Source: Chryseobacterium sp. H1D6B
GTDB lineage: Bacteria; Bacteroidota; Bacteroidia; Flavobacteriales; Weeksellaceae
Direction: 5' to 3'
Assembly: GCF_029892445.1 (NCBI RefSeq)
Contig: NZ_JARXVJ010000001.1
Coordinates: 3,720,001 to 3,784,000 of the forward strand
Length of the DNA: 64,000 bases
Shown here in pieces: positions 45,403 through 54,534 of the stretch; position 1 is the first letter of the stretch, and every line of letters starts with the position of its first letter. The notes under the pieces were generated by a model that saw nothing but the letters and a program-made list of their open reading frames with translations, did not search any database and was not told the origin of the DNA. The position numbers and the translations under genes were made by a program.

Positions 45403-45441
45403 TAAAAAAGAAAATAGCATACACAAAACGCGTATGCTATT
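45403..45441 (-). terminator. Terminator of the acyl-CoA dehydrogenase gene
   Basis: 10-bp stem AATAGCATAC / GTATGCTATT with a 9-nt loop; T-rich tail TTTTCTTTTTT on the minus strand. Confidence 0.83.
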
Positions 45442-45494
45442 CATTTATTGGTGATATAATTCTAATTAAATCTTATCAGATTTTAATCATTATT

Positions 45495-46634
45495 TTATTG
45501 AGTAATATCTCTTCCGATCACAAGTCTCTGGATTTCTGATGTTCCTTCTCCAATTGTACAAAGTTTAGAGTCTCTGTAGTATTTTTCAGCAGGGAAATCT
45601 TTTGTATAACCGTATCCTCCGAAGATCTGTACTGCATTATTAGCAATTCTTACACAAGCTTCAGAAGCATAAAGTTTAGCCATGGCTCCTTCTTTTGTCA
45701 TTTTCTGTTTAGCATTTTTAAGATTTGAAGCTCTCTGGATCAGAAGTTCAGCGGCATCAATTTCTGTTGCCATATCAGCAAGCATAAAGTTGATAGCCTG
45801 GAAACTTGCGATTGATTTTCCAAACTGGTGTCTTTCTTTAGCATATTTTAAAGCTGCTTTATACGCTCCTCTTGCAGTTCCTAAACTTAAAGCCGCAATT
45901 GAAATTCTTCCTCCATCTAAGATTTTCATAGCCTGTTTGAAACCTTCTCCAACTTCTCCTAAACGATGAGAATCCGGAACACGTACGTTATCGAAGATTA
46001 ATTCTGCAGTTTCAGAAGCACGCATTCCTAATTTATTTTCTTTTTTACCGGAAGTAAAACCAGGCATCCCTTTTTCTAATACGAAAGCTGTAGAGTTGTT
46101 TTTAGCTCCTATTTCACCCGTTCTTGTCATTACTACGGCAATATCTCCGGAAATAGCGTGTGTAATGAAGTTTTTTGCTCCATTTATTATCCATTCGTCA
46201 CCATCTTTTACAGCAGTGGTAGACATTCCTCCTGAATCAGAACCTGTATTATGCTCTGTTAATCCCCAAGCACCGATTACTTTTCCTGTTGCTAATTGAG
46301 GAAGCCATTTATTTCTCTGCTCTTCGTTTCCGAATTCATAAATATGATTGGTGCAAAGTGAATTGTGGGCTGCTACAGAAAGTCCTATAGATGGATCTAC
46401 CTGAGAAATTTCATCTAAAATGGCAACATATTCGTGATAACCAAGACCAGAACCGCCATACTGCTCAGGAACAACAATTCCCATGAAGCCCATTTCTCCT
46501 AATTGATGAAATAGTTCTTTTGGAAATGTTTGGCTTTCATCCCATTCCATGATGTTTGGTCTGATATTTTTCTCAGCAAATTCTCTTGCTGTTTCTGCTA
46601 TCATTTTAATGTTGTTCATTGTTTCTGTGTTCAT
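45495..46634 (-). CDS. Acyl-CoA dehydrogenase
   Basis: 379 aa from ATG 46634 (MNTETMNNIKMIAETAREFA), placed just after a -7 box at 46657-46664; the frame to 46685 crosses the promoter. FAD-dependent short/medium or branched-chain type. FAD and substrate signatures: GAWGLTEHNTGSDSGGMSTTA, KNFITHA, LDGGRISIAALSLG, RHQFGKSIASFQAINFMLADM, QIFGGYGYTKDFPAEKYYRDSK. The catalytic Glu is in IGEGTSEIQRLVIGR. Oxidises acyl-CoA in fatty-acid or amino-acid breakdown, passing electrons to ETF. Monocistronic. Confidence 0.95.
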   Translation of the reverse strand: MNTETMNNIKMIAETAREFAEKNIRPNIMEWDESQTFPKELFHQLGEMGFMGIVVPEQYGGSGLGYHEYVAILDEISQVDPSIGLSVAAHNSLCTNHIYEFGNEEQRNKWLPQLATGKVIGAWGLTEHNTGSDSGGMSTTAVKDGDEWIINGAKNFITHAISGDIAVVMTRTGEIGAKNNSTAFVLEKGMPGFTSGKKENKLGMRASETAELIFDNVRVPDSHRLGEVGEGFKQAMKILDGGRISIAALSLGTARGAYKAALKYAKERHQFGKSIASFQAINFMLADMATEIDAAELLIQRASNLKNAKQKMTKEGAMAKLYASEACVRIANNAVQIFGGYGYTKDFPAEKYYRDSKLCTIGEGTSEIQRLVIGRDITQ

Positions 46635-46656
46635 ATAGATAATAATAGTTAGTTCC

Positions 46657-46664
46657 CAAAGATA
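46657..46664 (-). promoter_or_regulatory. -7 box of the acyl-CoA dehydrogenase gene
   Basis: CAAAGATA (minus strand TATCTTTG), 23 bp before ATG 46634. Confidence 0.68.
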
Positions 46665-46828
46665 CTTAAATTGCAGCAATGCCAAAAAAAATTATTTCAA
46701 TCTTACTTATTATCCCGCAAAACTTTAATTATCAATTTTTTATATTCTCAAAATTAATGATTTATTAATAAAATATTCAGAACTTTGATTGTATTAATTT
46801 ACTATTTTAGCCATCCAATTTTTAAAGC

Positions 46829-48700
46829 ATGAAAAAAATTCTACTTCCTATATTATTAGTTTCATCTTATATCACTGCACAGATTCCTGCAGGCTATTAT
46901 GATGGAACAGCAGGGCTTACGGGATATACTCTGAAATCGAAACTGCATGACATTATTGCAGCAAAGAATGTCAACTGGAATTATGGCGATCTTATGAATT
47001 ATTATAATCAGACAGATCTGGATACATATTATGACCATGATGCTTCAAACACAACTTTACTGCTGGATATTTATTCTGAGATTCCTACGGGACCTGATGC
47101 GTATGAATATACTTCAGCGCAGCTGATATCAAGCGCTGCAACTGAAGGGCTGGGGTACAATAGAGAGCATATGATGCCGCAAAGTACTTTCTATAGTAAT
47201 TATCCTATGTATTCTGATTTATTTTACGTTATTCCTACAGATGCGAAAATTAATCAATTAAGGAGTAATTACCCCTACGGAATATCCACTACGACCCCTT
47301 CTAATGTATATTACACTTTTACTAATTCTTCAAAAATAGGAAAAAGCGCGATTCCTAATTATCCGTATACCGGGCGTGTGTACGAACCTATTAATGAATT
47401 TAAAGGAGACATTGCAAGAAGCTTACTATATTTCGCAGTAAGATATGAAGGGAAATTAGGAACTTTTAATTTTAATAACAACGCTAATCCTGCATCGGAC
47501 AGCAATCCTTTAGACGGAACAGAAGAAAAAGCTTTTGATGATGCTTATATTGCTATGCTTCTTCAATGGCATGCACAGGATCCTGTTTCTCAACGAGAGA
47601 TCGATAGAAACAATACAGTATACGCTATTCAAAAAAATAGAAATCCATTTATTGACAATCCGCAATGGGTAAATGTTATCTGGGGCCAGACTCCTGATAC
47701 AGCCGCCCCTCAAACACCTTCTAATTTAACAGCTTCACAAACCAGTGCTTATTTCACAACATTGAACTGGTCGCCAAGCTCAAGTACGGATGTTATAGGA
47801 TATAAAATTTATCAAAATGGAGTATTAGTAGCTTCTACTAAAAATACCTCTATAAGTATTGACCATCTTACGCCTTCTACAGCATACAATTTTACTGTTA
47901 AAGCCTATGATAATGGTTATTTATTTTCTGCCGACAGCAATACGATTTCAGTAAACACATTAGCTTCTGATGTTTACGCTAAAGACTTATTTGTTTCAAA
48001 ATACTTAGAAGGAACAGCAGATAACAAAGCATTAGAAATTACAAATAGAACAGGACATGCTGTAAATCTTAGTGATTACAGACTGTCCATTCAATTTCCC
48101 GGCACAAACAGTTACTATTTTCCAGCCCCTTATGAATTAGAAGGTATTGTCCAGAATAATGAAACTTTTGTTATTTTGAATCCTAATGCTAATTTCTCCT
48201 GCCTTACAGTCAGCCAGGCCCGGTTTGCAACTGCAGCTCCCCAGATGACATTTACAGGAAGCCAATATGTAGAACTTCGATATAAATCATCTACTGTTGA
48301 TGCAATAGGAATTTCAGGACAGAATAATTCATCTGCATTAGGTAACATTTCTCTATATAGAAAAAATACCGTGAACCAGCCTAATACATTATTCAATCTT
48401 ACAGAATGGGATTCCTATGCAAGTAATTACTGCCAAAATCTTGGAGTATTAGCAGTAACTGATCTTATCACAGGAAATAAAGAGATTACAATTTATCCAA
48501 ATCCTGTTAATGACAACATTTTTGTAAGTGGAAACATACAGGGTACAAAGAAAGCACAGATCCTTGATTTCTCAGGAAGACTTCTTTACACTGAAGAATC
48601 TCCTTTTAAGAATAAGAAAAATATTTCTGTACAGAATTTAAAAACAGGAACTTATTTATTAAAAATAGACAACAAGATTTATCAGTTTATCAAGAAATAA
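46829..48700 (+). CDS. Secreted endonuclease I-family nuclease, multidomain, T9SS substrate
   Basis: 623 aa. Signal peptide (MKKILLPILLVSSYITAQ); endonuclease I domain (about 20-285) with the His-Me motif N111-R-E-H114-MMPQS and the downstream GDIARSLLYFAVRYEG and Asn/His region; FN3 domain (about 290-375, TPSNLTASQTSAYFTTLNWS); lamin-tail domain (about 380-540, FVSKYLEGTADNKALEITNR); T9SS type A tail (IYPNPVNDNIFVSG). Cuts extracellular DNA/RNA, for nutrient scavenging or escape from DNA nets. Confidence 0.93.
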   Translation: MKKILLPILLVSSYITAQIPAGYYDGTAGLTGYTLKSKLHDIIAAKNVNWNYGDLMNYYNQTDLDTYYDHDASNTTLLLDIYSEIPTGPDAYEYTSAQLISSAATEGLGYNREHMMPQSTFYSNYPMYSDLFYVIPTDAKINQLRSNYPYGISTTTPSNVYYTFTNSSKIGKSAIPNYPYTGRVYEPINEFKGDIARSLLYFAVRYEGKLGTFNFNNNANPASDSNPLDGTEEKAFDDAYIAMLLQWHAQDPVSQREIDRNNTVYAIQKNRNPFIDNPQWVNVIWGQTPDTAAPQTPSNLTASQTSAYFTTLNWSPSSSTDVIGYKIYQNGVLVASTKNTSISIDHLTPSTAYNFTVKAYDNGYLFSADSNTISVNTLASDVYAKDLFVSKYLEGTADNKALEITNRTGHAVNLSDYRLSIQFPGTNSYYFPAPYELEGIVQNNETFVILNPNANFSCLTVSQARFATAAPQMTFTGSQYVELRYKSSTVDAIGISGQNNSSALGNISLYRKNTVNQPNTLFNLTEWDSYASNYCQNLGVLAVTDLITGNKEITIYPNPVNDNIFVSGNIQGTKKAQILDFSGRLLYTEESPFKNKKNISVQNLKTGTYLLKIDNKIYQFIKK

Positions 48701-48724
48701 ACCGCTTAATTTTGTTTCAATTGA

Positions 48725-48806
48725 TATAAGCAGATTCACTAATAATTAATATCTATAAGTGTTTCTGCTTATATCTTTTATTTATAAGTATTTATGCTTA
48801 TATTTG
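48725..48806 (+). promoter_or_regulatory. Three evenly spaced operator-like sites over a leaderless promoter
   Basis: Site 3 TATAAGTATTTATGCTTATA (48783-48802) and site 2 TATAAGTGTTTCTGCTTATA (48754-48773) differ at 2 of 20 positions. Site 1 (48725-48744) matches the reverse complement of site 2 at 17 of 20. Starts are exactly 29 bp apart. Sites 2 and 3 have symmetric arms TATAAG/CTTATA. The -7 box TATATTTG (48799-48806) overlaps site 3, and the ATG follows 4 bp later, so the mRNA should be almost leaderless. Autoregulation by the HTH-bearing first gene is inferred. Confidence 0.75.
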
Positions 48807-48810
48807 CAAA

Positions 48811-49416
48811 ATGATAGCGGTCATCACTGGTGATATAATAAATTCGCAGCATGCAGACACAGAAGTTTGGATAACCAGACTGAAGAATCTTCTGGAAAAT
48901 TGGGGGAGCTCACCGCTTACATGGGAAATATACAGAGGAGACGAATTTCAATTCAAATGCACTATCGATGAAGTTTTCTGGCGTTTTCTAGCCATAAAAT
49001 CCCTTATAAAAAGTCAGGAAAATTTAGATGTAAGAATTGCTATCGGCATTGGTGAAGAGAATTTTTCTTCCGAGAAAATCACAGAATCGAATGGAACGGC
49101 TTACGTCAATTCAGGGAGATTACTGAATGATATTAAAAACGACGGACACACCGTTGCTGTAAAAACATCCAGTGACACCGTAGACCGGGACCTGAATATT
49201 CTATTGAGATGGTCTTCCAAAGATTTTGACAACTGGACGATGGCCACCGCAGAGATCATTCATGAAATGATCATGAACGAAGACATCACACAGGAAGATC
49301 TGGCCAAAAAATTCACGATTTCACAATCGTCGGTAAGCCAGCGACTGAAACGAGCAAACTACGAGTTGATCGTAGAAACTAATCAATATTTTAGAAAGAA
49401 AATTTCAGAACTGTAA
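48811..49416 (+). CDS. SatD-family protein with C-terminal helix-turn-helix
   Basis: 201 aa. N-terminal SatD-like domain beginning MIAVITGDIINSQ, with EIYRGDEFQFKC and VRIAIGIGEE, a fold related to nucleotide cyclase/GGDEF-type cores. C-terminal HTH (about 160-195): TQEDLAKKFTISQSSVSQRLKRANYELI, a sigma-region-4/XRE-like DNA-binding element. So likely a ligand-sensing transcription factor controlling its own two-gene operon through the sites at 48725-48802. A DUF3307 membrane protein gene follows at 3 bp. Start: the ATG directly after the -7 box. Confidence 0.85.
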   Translation: MIAVITGDIINSQHADTEVWITRLKNLLENWGSSPLTWEIYRGDEFQFKCTIDEVFWRFLAIKSLIKSQENLDVRIAIGIGEENFSSEKITESNGTAYVNSGRLLNDIKNDGHTVAVKTSSDTVDRDLNILLRWSSKDFDNWTMATAEIIHEMIMNEDITQEDLAKKFTISQSSVSQRLKRANYELIVETNQYFRKKISEL

Positions 49417-49419
49417 GAA

Positions 49420-50115
49420 ATGATTTTCACTAAACTCATATTGGCACATGTACTCGGAGATTTTATTCTCCAGCCAAATTCATGGGTTGCAGATAAAGAA
49501 AACCGTAAGCTTAAAAGCAAATATTTATATTTCCATGTTCTGATACACACTGTTTTAAGTTTTGTATTTCTTTGGGACGTACAGCTTTGGTGGGTGGCTG
49601 TTTTAGTGGGAGTTTCTCACTTTATCATCGATGCTTCCAAGCTTATTTTTCAAACTATAAAAACGAAAAGAAACTGGTTTTTTATTGATCAGATGCTGCA
49701 CATCACTGTAATAGCAGCAGTTTCATTTTATTTTAAAGAATTTGACATTGAAGTTCTTAAAAATGAAAATCTTTTAAAAATAATTGCAGCCGCTTTATTT
49801 CTAACAAGCCCTGTTTCAATTATAATTAAAATTTTACTTTCCTCATGGACACCGGTTTCAATAGAACACAGTAAAATACAAACCGAATCTTTAACGAGTG
49901 CCGGAAAATATATAGGAATTCTAGAACGTTTATTAGTCTTCACCTTTATTTTGGTGAACCACTGGGAAGGAGTAGGTTTTATGATCGCCGCAAAATCATT
50001 GTTCAGATTCAGCGATCTAGCACAGGCTAAACAAAGAAAACTAACAGAATATGTACTTATCGGTACGCTGTTAAGCTTTGGAATGGCTGTTTTAATAGGA
50101 ATTTTAATAAAATAA
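49420..50115 (+). CDS. DUF3307-family integral membrane protein
   Basis: 231 aa with about six hydrophobic spans. N-terminal DUF3307 signature LAHVLGDFILQPNSWVADK and FHVLIHTVLSFVFLW, then VGVSHFIIDASKLIFQ; His/Asp residues within the membrane segments suggest a metal or proton site. Function unknown; the SatD-DUF3307 pairing is one I recognise from Bacteroidetes and Firmicutes-like genomes. 3 bp after satD-like; a 32-bp gap leads to purC. Confidence 0.87.
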   Translation: MIFTKLILAHVLGDFILQPNSWVADKENRKLKSKYLYFHVLIHTVLSFVFLWDVQLWWVAVLVGVSHFIIDASKLIFQTIKTKRNWFFIDQMLHITVIAAVSFYFKEFDIEVLKNENLLKIIAAALFLTSPVSIIIKILLSSWTPVSIEHSKIQTESLTSAGKYIGILERLLVFTFILVNHWEGVGFMIAAKSLFRFSDLAQAKQRKLTEYVLIGTLLSFGMAVLIGILIK

Positions 50116-50147
50116 TTATAAATCTAACTATAAAGACAATTTAGAAA

Positions 50148-50867
50148 ATGGAAAAGAGAGAAATGTTGTACGAAGGGAAAGCGAAACAAGTTTTTGCTAC
50201 CGACAATCCTGATCAAGTAGTAGTACGTTTCAAAGACGATGCTACAGCATTTAATGCTCAAAAAAGAGGACAGGTTGATTTGAAAGGCGAAATGAACAAC
50301 GCTATCACCACTTTGATTTTTGAATATTTAAATGAAAAAGGGATTAAAACTCATTTCATTAAACAATTGGACGAAAGAGAACAATTGGTAAAAAAAGTAT
50401 CCATCATTCCTTTGGAAATGGTTGTAAGAAACTATTCTGCTGGAAGTATGGCTCAAAGATTAGGAGTAGAAGAAGGAATAAAATCGCCAGTAACTATTTT
50501 TGACATCTGCTACAAAAAAGATGAATTAGGTGATCCTTTAATTAACGATCATCACGCTGTTTTCTTAGGTGCGGCTACTTATGAAGAACTTGATGATATG
50601 TATGAACTTACATCAGATATCAATGATATTCTGATCGATTTATTTGATAAAATAAACATCATCTTAGTAGATTTTAAAATCGAATTAGGTAAAACTTCAG
50701 ACGGGGAGATCATCCTGGCTGACGAAATTTCTCCAGATACCTGCAGATTATGGGATAAAGATACCATGAAAAAGCTTGATAAAGACCGTTTCCGTAGAGA
50801 CTTAGGAGAAGTAACTGAAGCTTACGTTGAAATTTACAACAGATTAAAAAATCTGCTTAAGAAATAA
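50148..50867 (+). CDS. purC: Phosphoribosylaminoimidazole-succinocarboxamide synthase
   Basis: 239 aa. Opens [18 protein letters not shown]; signature [14 protein letters not shown], then [15 protein letters not shown], and the ATP/Mg region [21 protein letters not shown]. Converts CAIR and Asp to SAICAR in purine synthesis. Followed 23 bp later by purF. Confidence 0.97.
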   Translation: MEKREMLYEGKAKQVFATDNPDQVVVRFKDDATAFNAQKRGQVDLKGEMNNAITTLIFEYLNEKGIKTHFIKQLDEREQLVKKVSIIPLEMVVRNYSAGSMAQRLGVEEGIKSPVTIFDICYKKDELGDPLINDHHAVFLGAATYEELDDMYELTSDINDILIDLFDKINIILVDFKIELGKTSDGEIILADEISPDTCRLWDKDTMKKLDKDRFRRDLGEVTEAYVEIYNRLKNLLKK

Positions 50868-50890
50868 ATTCTTTATAGAAAAAATAGAAA

Positions 50891-52384
50891 ATGAAAAGTT
50901 TAGACATTCATAAAAGTGAATATTTAAAACAGTTTAAAGTACAGCCTTACGGCAGAAATCTTTTCAGAACCCAAGAAGAAGAAAGACTGGATGCTCCCAA
51001 TGAGGAATGCGGTATTTTCGGATTGTATTCTGATAATGATTTAGATACTTTCTCTCTTTCTCAGTTCGGGCTTTTTGCATTACAGCACAGAGGCCAGGAA
51101 GCTTGTGGTATTTCCGTTCTTAAAAATGGAAGAATCAACAACCTGAAAGATGAAGGGCTGGTTTTAGATGTTTATAAAGAGATCCAGGATCCAGAAGCTT
51201 TTATGGGGAATTCTGCAATCGGACACACCCGTTACACTACTGCAGGAGACAAAAAGAAGTATAATTTCCAGCCTTTTTTCGCAAAAAACGAATATGACCA
51301 GATTATACTTTCAATCGCACATAATGGTAACCTGACCAATGCGAAAGAATTAAAAGCTGAATTAGAAGCTGAAGGTGTTGTTTTCAGAGCGACTTCTGAT
51401 TCTGAAGTTATTTTAAGATTAATTCAAAAAAATCTTGATCTAGGACTGCGTGGAGCGATAAAAGCAACCATGGAAAAAATAGAAGGAGCTTATTCCGTAG
51501 TAGGAATGACTAGAAATAAATTCTTTGCATTCAGAGATTTCAACGGAATTCGTCCGCTCGTTTTAGGAGCTATTGATGAAAAAACATATGTTGTTGCTTC
51601 TGAATCGGTAGCGCTAGATGCTGTAGGCGCGCAATATGTACGCGATATTTTACCAGGAGAGATCATTTATACGAATGAAAATGAAACAGGACTTCAGTCT
51701 TATATGGTCAATGACCAGGGTAAGCAGAGAATCTGTTCGTTCGAGTATATTTATTTTGCAAGACCTGACTCTACGCTTGAAAACATCAATGTTTATGAGA
51801 TCAGAGAGAAATCTGGTGAAAAGATCTGGGAACAATGCCCTGTAGATGCTGATATTGTAATTGGAGTTCCGGATTCTGGAGTTCCAGCAGCAATAGGCTT
51901 CTCAAAAGCTTCAGGAATCCCTTTCCGTCCGGTTTTGATTAAGAACAGGTACATTGGAAGAAGTTTCATCGTTCCGACTCAGGAAATGAGAGAAAGGGTA
52001 GTGAACCTGAAACTGAATCCTATTATTTCTGAGATCAAAGATAAAAGGGTAGTGATCATTGATGATTCAATTGTTCGTGGAACGACCTCTAAAAGACTGG
52101 TTAAGATTCTAAAAGATGCAGGGGTAAAAGAAATACATTTCAGAAGTGTTTCGCCGCCTATTATTGCTCCTTGTTATCTAGGAATTGATACTCCGTCAAA
52201 AGATGATTTAATTTCTGCAAATATGTCTACTGAACAGCTTAGGGATTATTTAGGAGTAGATTCTTTAGAATTCTTAAGTACAGAAAATCTAAAAGAAATT
52301 TTGGGATCTTCTAACCACTGTTTTGGATGCTTTACAGAAGAATACCCAGTAGCAAAAGGGGAAGAAATAGAGTTATTTAGTTAA
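50891..52384 (+). CDS. purF: Amidophosphoribosyltransferase
   Basis: 497 aa. Ntn-hydrolase glutaminase with nucleophile C40 (NEECGIFGLYS), so residues 1-39 would be a cleaved propeptide, longer than the 11 aa of B. subtilis; GHTRYTTAG; PRTase domain with PRPP loop VVIIDDSIVRGTTSKRL. Cysteine-bearing C-terminal SSNHCFGCFTEEYP fits the [4Fe-4S] type. Committed step of de novo purine synthesis. Ends at a perfect bidirectional terminator. Confidence 0.97.
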   Translation: MKSLDIHKSEYLKQFKVQPYGRNLFRTQEEERLDAPNEECGIFGLYSDNDLDTFSLSQFGLFALQHRGQEACGISVLKNGRINNLKDEGLVLDVYKEIQDPEAFMGNSAIGHTRYTTAGDKKKYNFQPFFAKNEYDQIILSIAHNGNLTNAKELKAELEAEGVVFRATSDSEVILRLIQKNLDLGLRGAIKATMEKIEGAYSVVGMTRNKFFAFRDFNGIRPLVLGAIDEKTYVVASESVALDAVGAQYVRDILPGEIIYTNENETGLQSYMVNDQGKQRICSFEYIYFARPDSTLENINVYEIREKSGEKIWEQCPVDADIVIGVPDSGVPAAIGFSKASGIPFRPVLIKNRYIGRSFIVPTQEMRERVVNLKLNPIISEIKDKRVVIIDDSIVRGTTSKRLVKILKDAGVKEIHFRSVSPPIIAPCYLGIDTPSKDDLISANMSTEQLRDYLGVDSLEFLSTENLKEILGSSNHCFGCFTEEYPVAKGEEIELFS

Positions 52385-52405
52385 TAATTAAATAGCATAA
52401 AAATG

Positions 52406-52440
52406 AAAAGGCCGGACTTAATTTAAGTCCGGCCTTTTCT
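52406..52440. terminator. Bidirectional terminator of purF and the first OMP gene
   Basis: Stem of 14 or more bp: AAAAGGCCGGACTT / AAGTCCGGCCTTTT around AATTT. Converging genes end on both sides. Confidence 0.9.
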
Positions 52441-52461
52441 ATTGAAGTTAATAATTGATTG

Positions 52462-53181
52462 TTAGAATTTGTAATTCAAACCTAATTGGAATACTCTGTT
52501 ATTTACTGTATTCTGTCCATCAGGTCTGTCTTTAGCAATATCTGTAAGACTGTTTACGTATCTTGCATTGATTCCTAAGTTATGAGTAAAATCATACCCT
52601 AAACCAAGTCCCAATCCTACATTAAATTTATTGATATTGTCTTTATTAATATCTTCAGAATGTGACTGAGTTTGAGTTACTGTAGTTCCTCCTGTAGTTG
52701 TAGTGATTGTTCTGTCTCCTGATGTTTTTCCATCTAAGAAATAACTGAATTCAGGTCCTGCTTCAATATAGAAATTCTCAGTAGCTCTCATTTGAACCAT
52801 TAATGGTACCGAAATGTAATTCAAAGTAGATTTATATTCATCCTTAGTTTTTACATTCGTAGAACCTGTAGTTACATCTGTAGATGAGATTACACTTCTA
52901 GCTCCTAATTGATTATACAATACCTCTGGCTGAAGGCTGAATTTTTGAGAAAGCGGAATATTAACAAAAACTCCAGCATGAAATCCTATTTTCTGGTTGT
53001 TAAGACTTAATTCCTGCTCACTAAAAGAGGCTGCATTTCCACCCGCTTTAATACCAAATCTAATAGGTGGTTTTTCATTTACTACTTTTACCACCTGCAC
53101 TACTTCAACTTGTTTTACCTGCTCTTGTGCAAATGCTAATGCTCCTGTTGTCATTGCTAGTCCTAGAAATAACTTCTTCAT
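52462..53181 (-). CDS. Outer-membrane beta-barrel protein, tandem paralogue A
   Basis: 239 aa. Signal peptide MKKLFLGLAMTTGALAFAQ, then an 8- to 10-strand barrel of the OMP_b-brl_2/porin-family type: IRFGIKAGGNAASFSEQELS, GFHAGVFVNIPLSQKFSLQPEVLYNQLGA, LNYISVPLMVQMRATENFYIEAGPEFSYFLDG, ending FQLGLNYKF with the terminal Phe needed for BAM insertion. First of six tandem paralogues; A, B and C form one close subgroup (225-241 aa). Function unknown (adhesion or small-porin roles are known for the fold). Sigma54-like promoter at 53248-53264. Confidence 0.9.
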   Translation of the reverse strand: MKKLFLGLAMTTGALAFAQEQVKQVEVVQVVKVVNEKPPIRFGIKAGGNAASFSEQELSLNNQKIGFHAGVFVNIPLSQKFSLQPEVLYNQLGARSVISSTDVTTGSTNVKTKDEYKSTLNYISVPLMVQMRATENFYIEAGPEFSYFLDGKTSGDRTITTTTGGTTVTQTQSHSEDINKDNINKFNVGLGLGLGYDFTHNLGINARYVNSLTDIAKDRPDGQNTVNNRVFQLGLNYKF

Positions 53182-53247
53182 AATTTTTTTTTTAATTTTT
53201 ACTATTTAGTTCCTTCGTCTTATTTTTCAATCAGACTTGAATTATTT

Positions 53248-53264
53248 TGCAAAATTCTTGCCAA
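53248..53264 (-). promoter_or_regulatory. Sigma54-type -24/-12 promoter of OMP A
   Basis: Minus strand TTGGCAAGAATTTTGCA: GG and GC 12 bp apart, fitting TTGGCAcGnnnnTTGCw except C7. About 55-nt leader. No TAnnTTTG here. The rest of the 308-bp gap holds only the terminator of OMP B. Confidence 0.65.
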
Positions 53265-53430
53265 ACTGTTATTTGACTGATTAACAGAATTATATAGAGC
53301 CCAAGCAATCACTAATAATGCATTTATTTTCTTTATTTAATTAAAATATCATCAACTATTTAAATATTATTTTAATTAGTATTCAAAAAAATAGGAATAC
53401 ATCAATTTTATTTTTTTAGCTTAAAAACGT

Positions 53431-53466
53431 GAAAAGACCGGGCTTAATAAATAAACCCAGCCTTTT
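53431..53466 (-). terminator. Terminator of OMP B
   Basis: 14-bp stem AAAAGGCTGGGTTT / AAGCCCGGTCTTTT in the minus-strand RNA, complete only if G-U wobbles are counted; on the plus strand these are mismatches, so it acts in one direction. Confidence 0.75.
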
Positions 53467-53489
53467 CTATTGAAATTAATAATTTATTA

Positions 53490-54215
53490 TTAAAATTTGT
53501 AGTTCAATCCTAACTGGAATACTCTGTTAGATACTATATTTTGGTCATCAGGTCTGTTTTTAGCAATGTCTGTAAGACTGTTTACATATCTCGCATTGAC
53601 TCCTAGATTATGAGCGAAATTATATCCTAAACCAAGCCCGAATCCTAGATTAAACTTATTGATATTGTCTTTATTGATGTCTTCGGAATGTGACTCAGTA
53701 ACAGTTATACTCCCGGCTTTTGCTCCGCCTCCTCCTGTAGTTCCTCCAGTAGTTGTTGTAGTGATTGTTCTGTTGCCTGAAGTTTTTCCATTTAAGAAAT
53801 AACTAAATTCAGGTCCCGCCTCAATGTAGAAATTCTCAGTAGGCTTCATATGAAGCATCAATGGAACTGAAATATAATTTAAAGTGGATTTATATTCATC
53901 CTTTGTTTTTATATTTGTAGACCCCGTGGTTATATCTGTAGATGAGATACTGTTTCTTGCACCCAATTGATTGTAAAGTACTTCCGGCTGAATACTGAAT
54001 TCTTTAGTAAGCGGAATATTGACAAGAGCACCAGCGTGAAATCCAATTTTTTGATTATTAAGACTTAATTTCTGATCACTAAAAGCGGCTGCATTTCCAC
54101 CTGCTTTAATACCAAATCTAATCTGCTGCTTTTCTTTTACTGTTTGTACCTGTACCTGCTGAGCAGACACAAATGTTCCACCTGCAATCGCAAGTCCTAA
54201 AAATAATTTCATCAT
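53490..54215 (-). CDS. Outer-membrane beta-barrel protein, tandem paralogue B
   Basis: 241 aa. Signal peptide MMKLFLGLAIAGGTFVSAQ; barrel closely similar to A (IRFGIKAGGNAAAFSDQKLS, LNYISVPLMLHMKPTENFYIEAGPEFSYFLNG, FQLGLNYKF). The main difference is a Gly/Thr-rich insertion (TTTTTGGTTGGGGAKAGS) in one surface loop, where A has a shorter Thr/Gly stretch. Loops vary while strands are kept, as expected for exposed surfaces under selection. Monocistronic with its own promoter and terminator. Confidence 0.9.
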   Translation of the reverse strand: MMKLFLGLAIAGGTFVSAQQVQVQTVKEKQQIRFGIKAGGNAAAFSDQKLSLNNQKIGFHAGALVNIPLTKEFSIQPEVLYNQLGARNSISSTDITTGSTNIKTKDEYKSTLNYISVPLMLHMKPTENFYIEAGPEFSYFLNGKTSGNRTITTTTTGGTTGGGGAKAGSITVTESHSEDINKDNINKFNLGFGLGLGYNFAHNLGVNARYVNSLTDIAKNRPDDQNIVSNRVFQLGLNYKF

Positions 54216-54283
54216 AATGTTTTTTAAAAAATTTTAGTGTTTAGTTTCTTTCATCTTATTCTTCAATAAGATTTGAGTTATTT

Positions 54284-54300
54284 TACAAAATGCCTGCCAA
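54284..54300 (-). promoter_or_regulatory. Sigma54-type -24/-12 promoter of OMP B
   Basis: Minus strand TTGGCAGGCATTTTGTA; -24 element perfect, -12 GC replaced by GT. The about 60 bp downstream are conserved with OMP A and C. The rest of the 319-bp gap is AT-rich with no gene. Confidence 0.6.
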
Positions 54301-54480
54301 ATTAATATCATATTGATTTTTAGGACTATACAAATGAAAATCATTAGTTTTAAAATAAACTAGATCTTATTATAATCAAAAAATAATTAGTTAGAAACAA
54401 TTATCTTATTTAAAAATTAAATGAAATCTAATTGAAATAGAATACTTCATTTTTTATAAAAAAATAATTTTATAAATAAG

Positions 54481-54510
54481 AAGGCTGGGCTTAAAAACAA
54501 ACCCGGCCTT
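54481..54510 (-). terminator. Terminator of OMP C
   Basis: Stem AAGGCCGGGTTT / AAGCCCAGCCTT (minus strand), one mismatch; weak T tract. Confidence 0.7.
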
Positions 54511-54534
54511 TTCTATTACAGTTAATATTGATTA

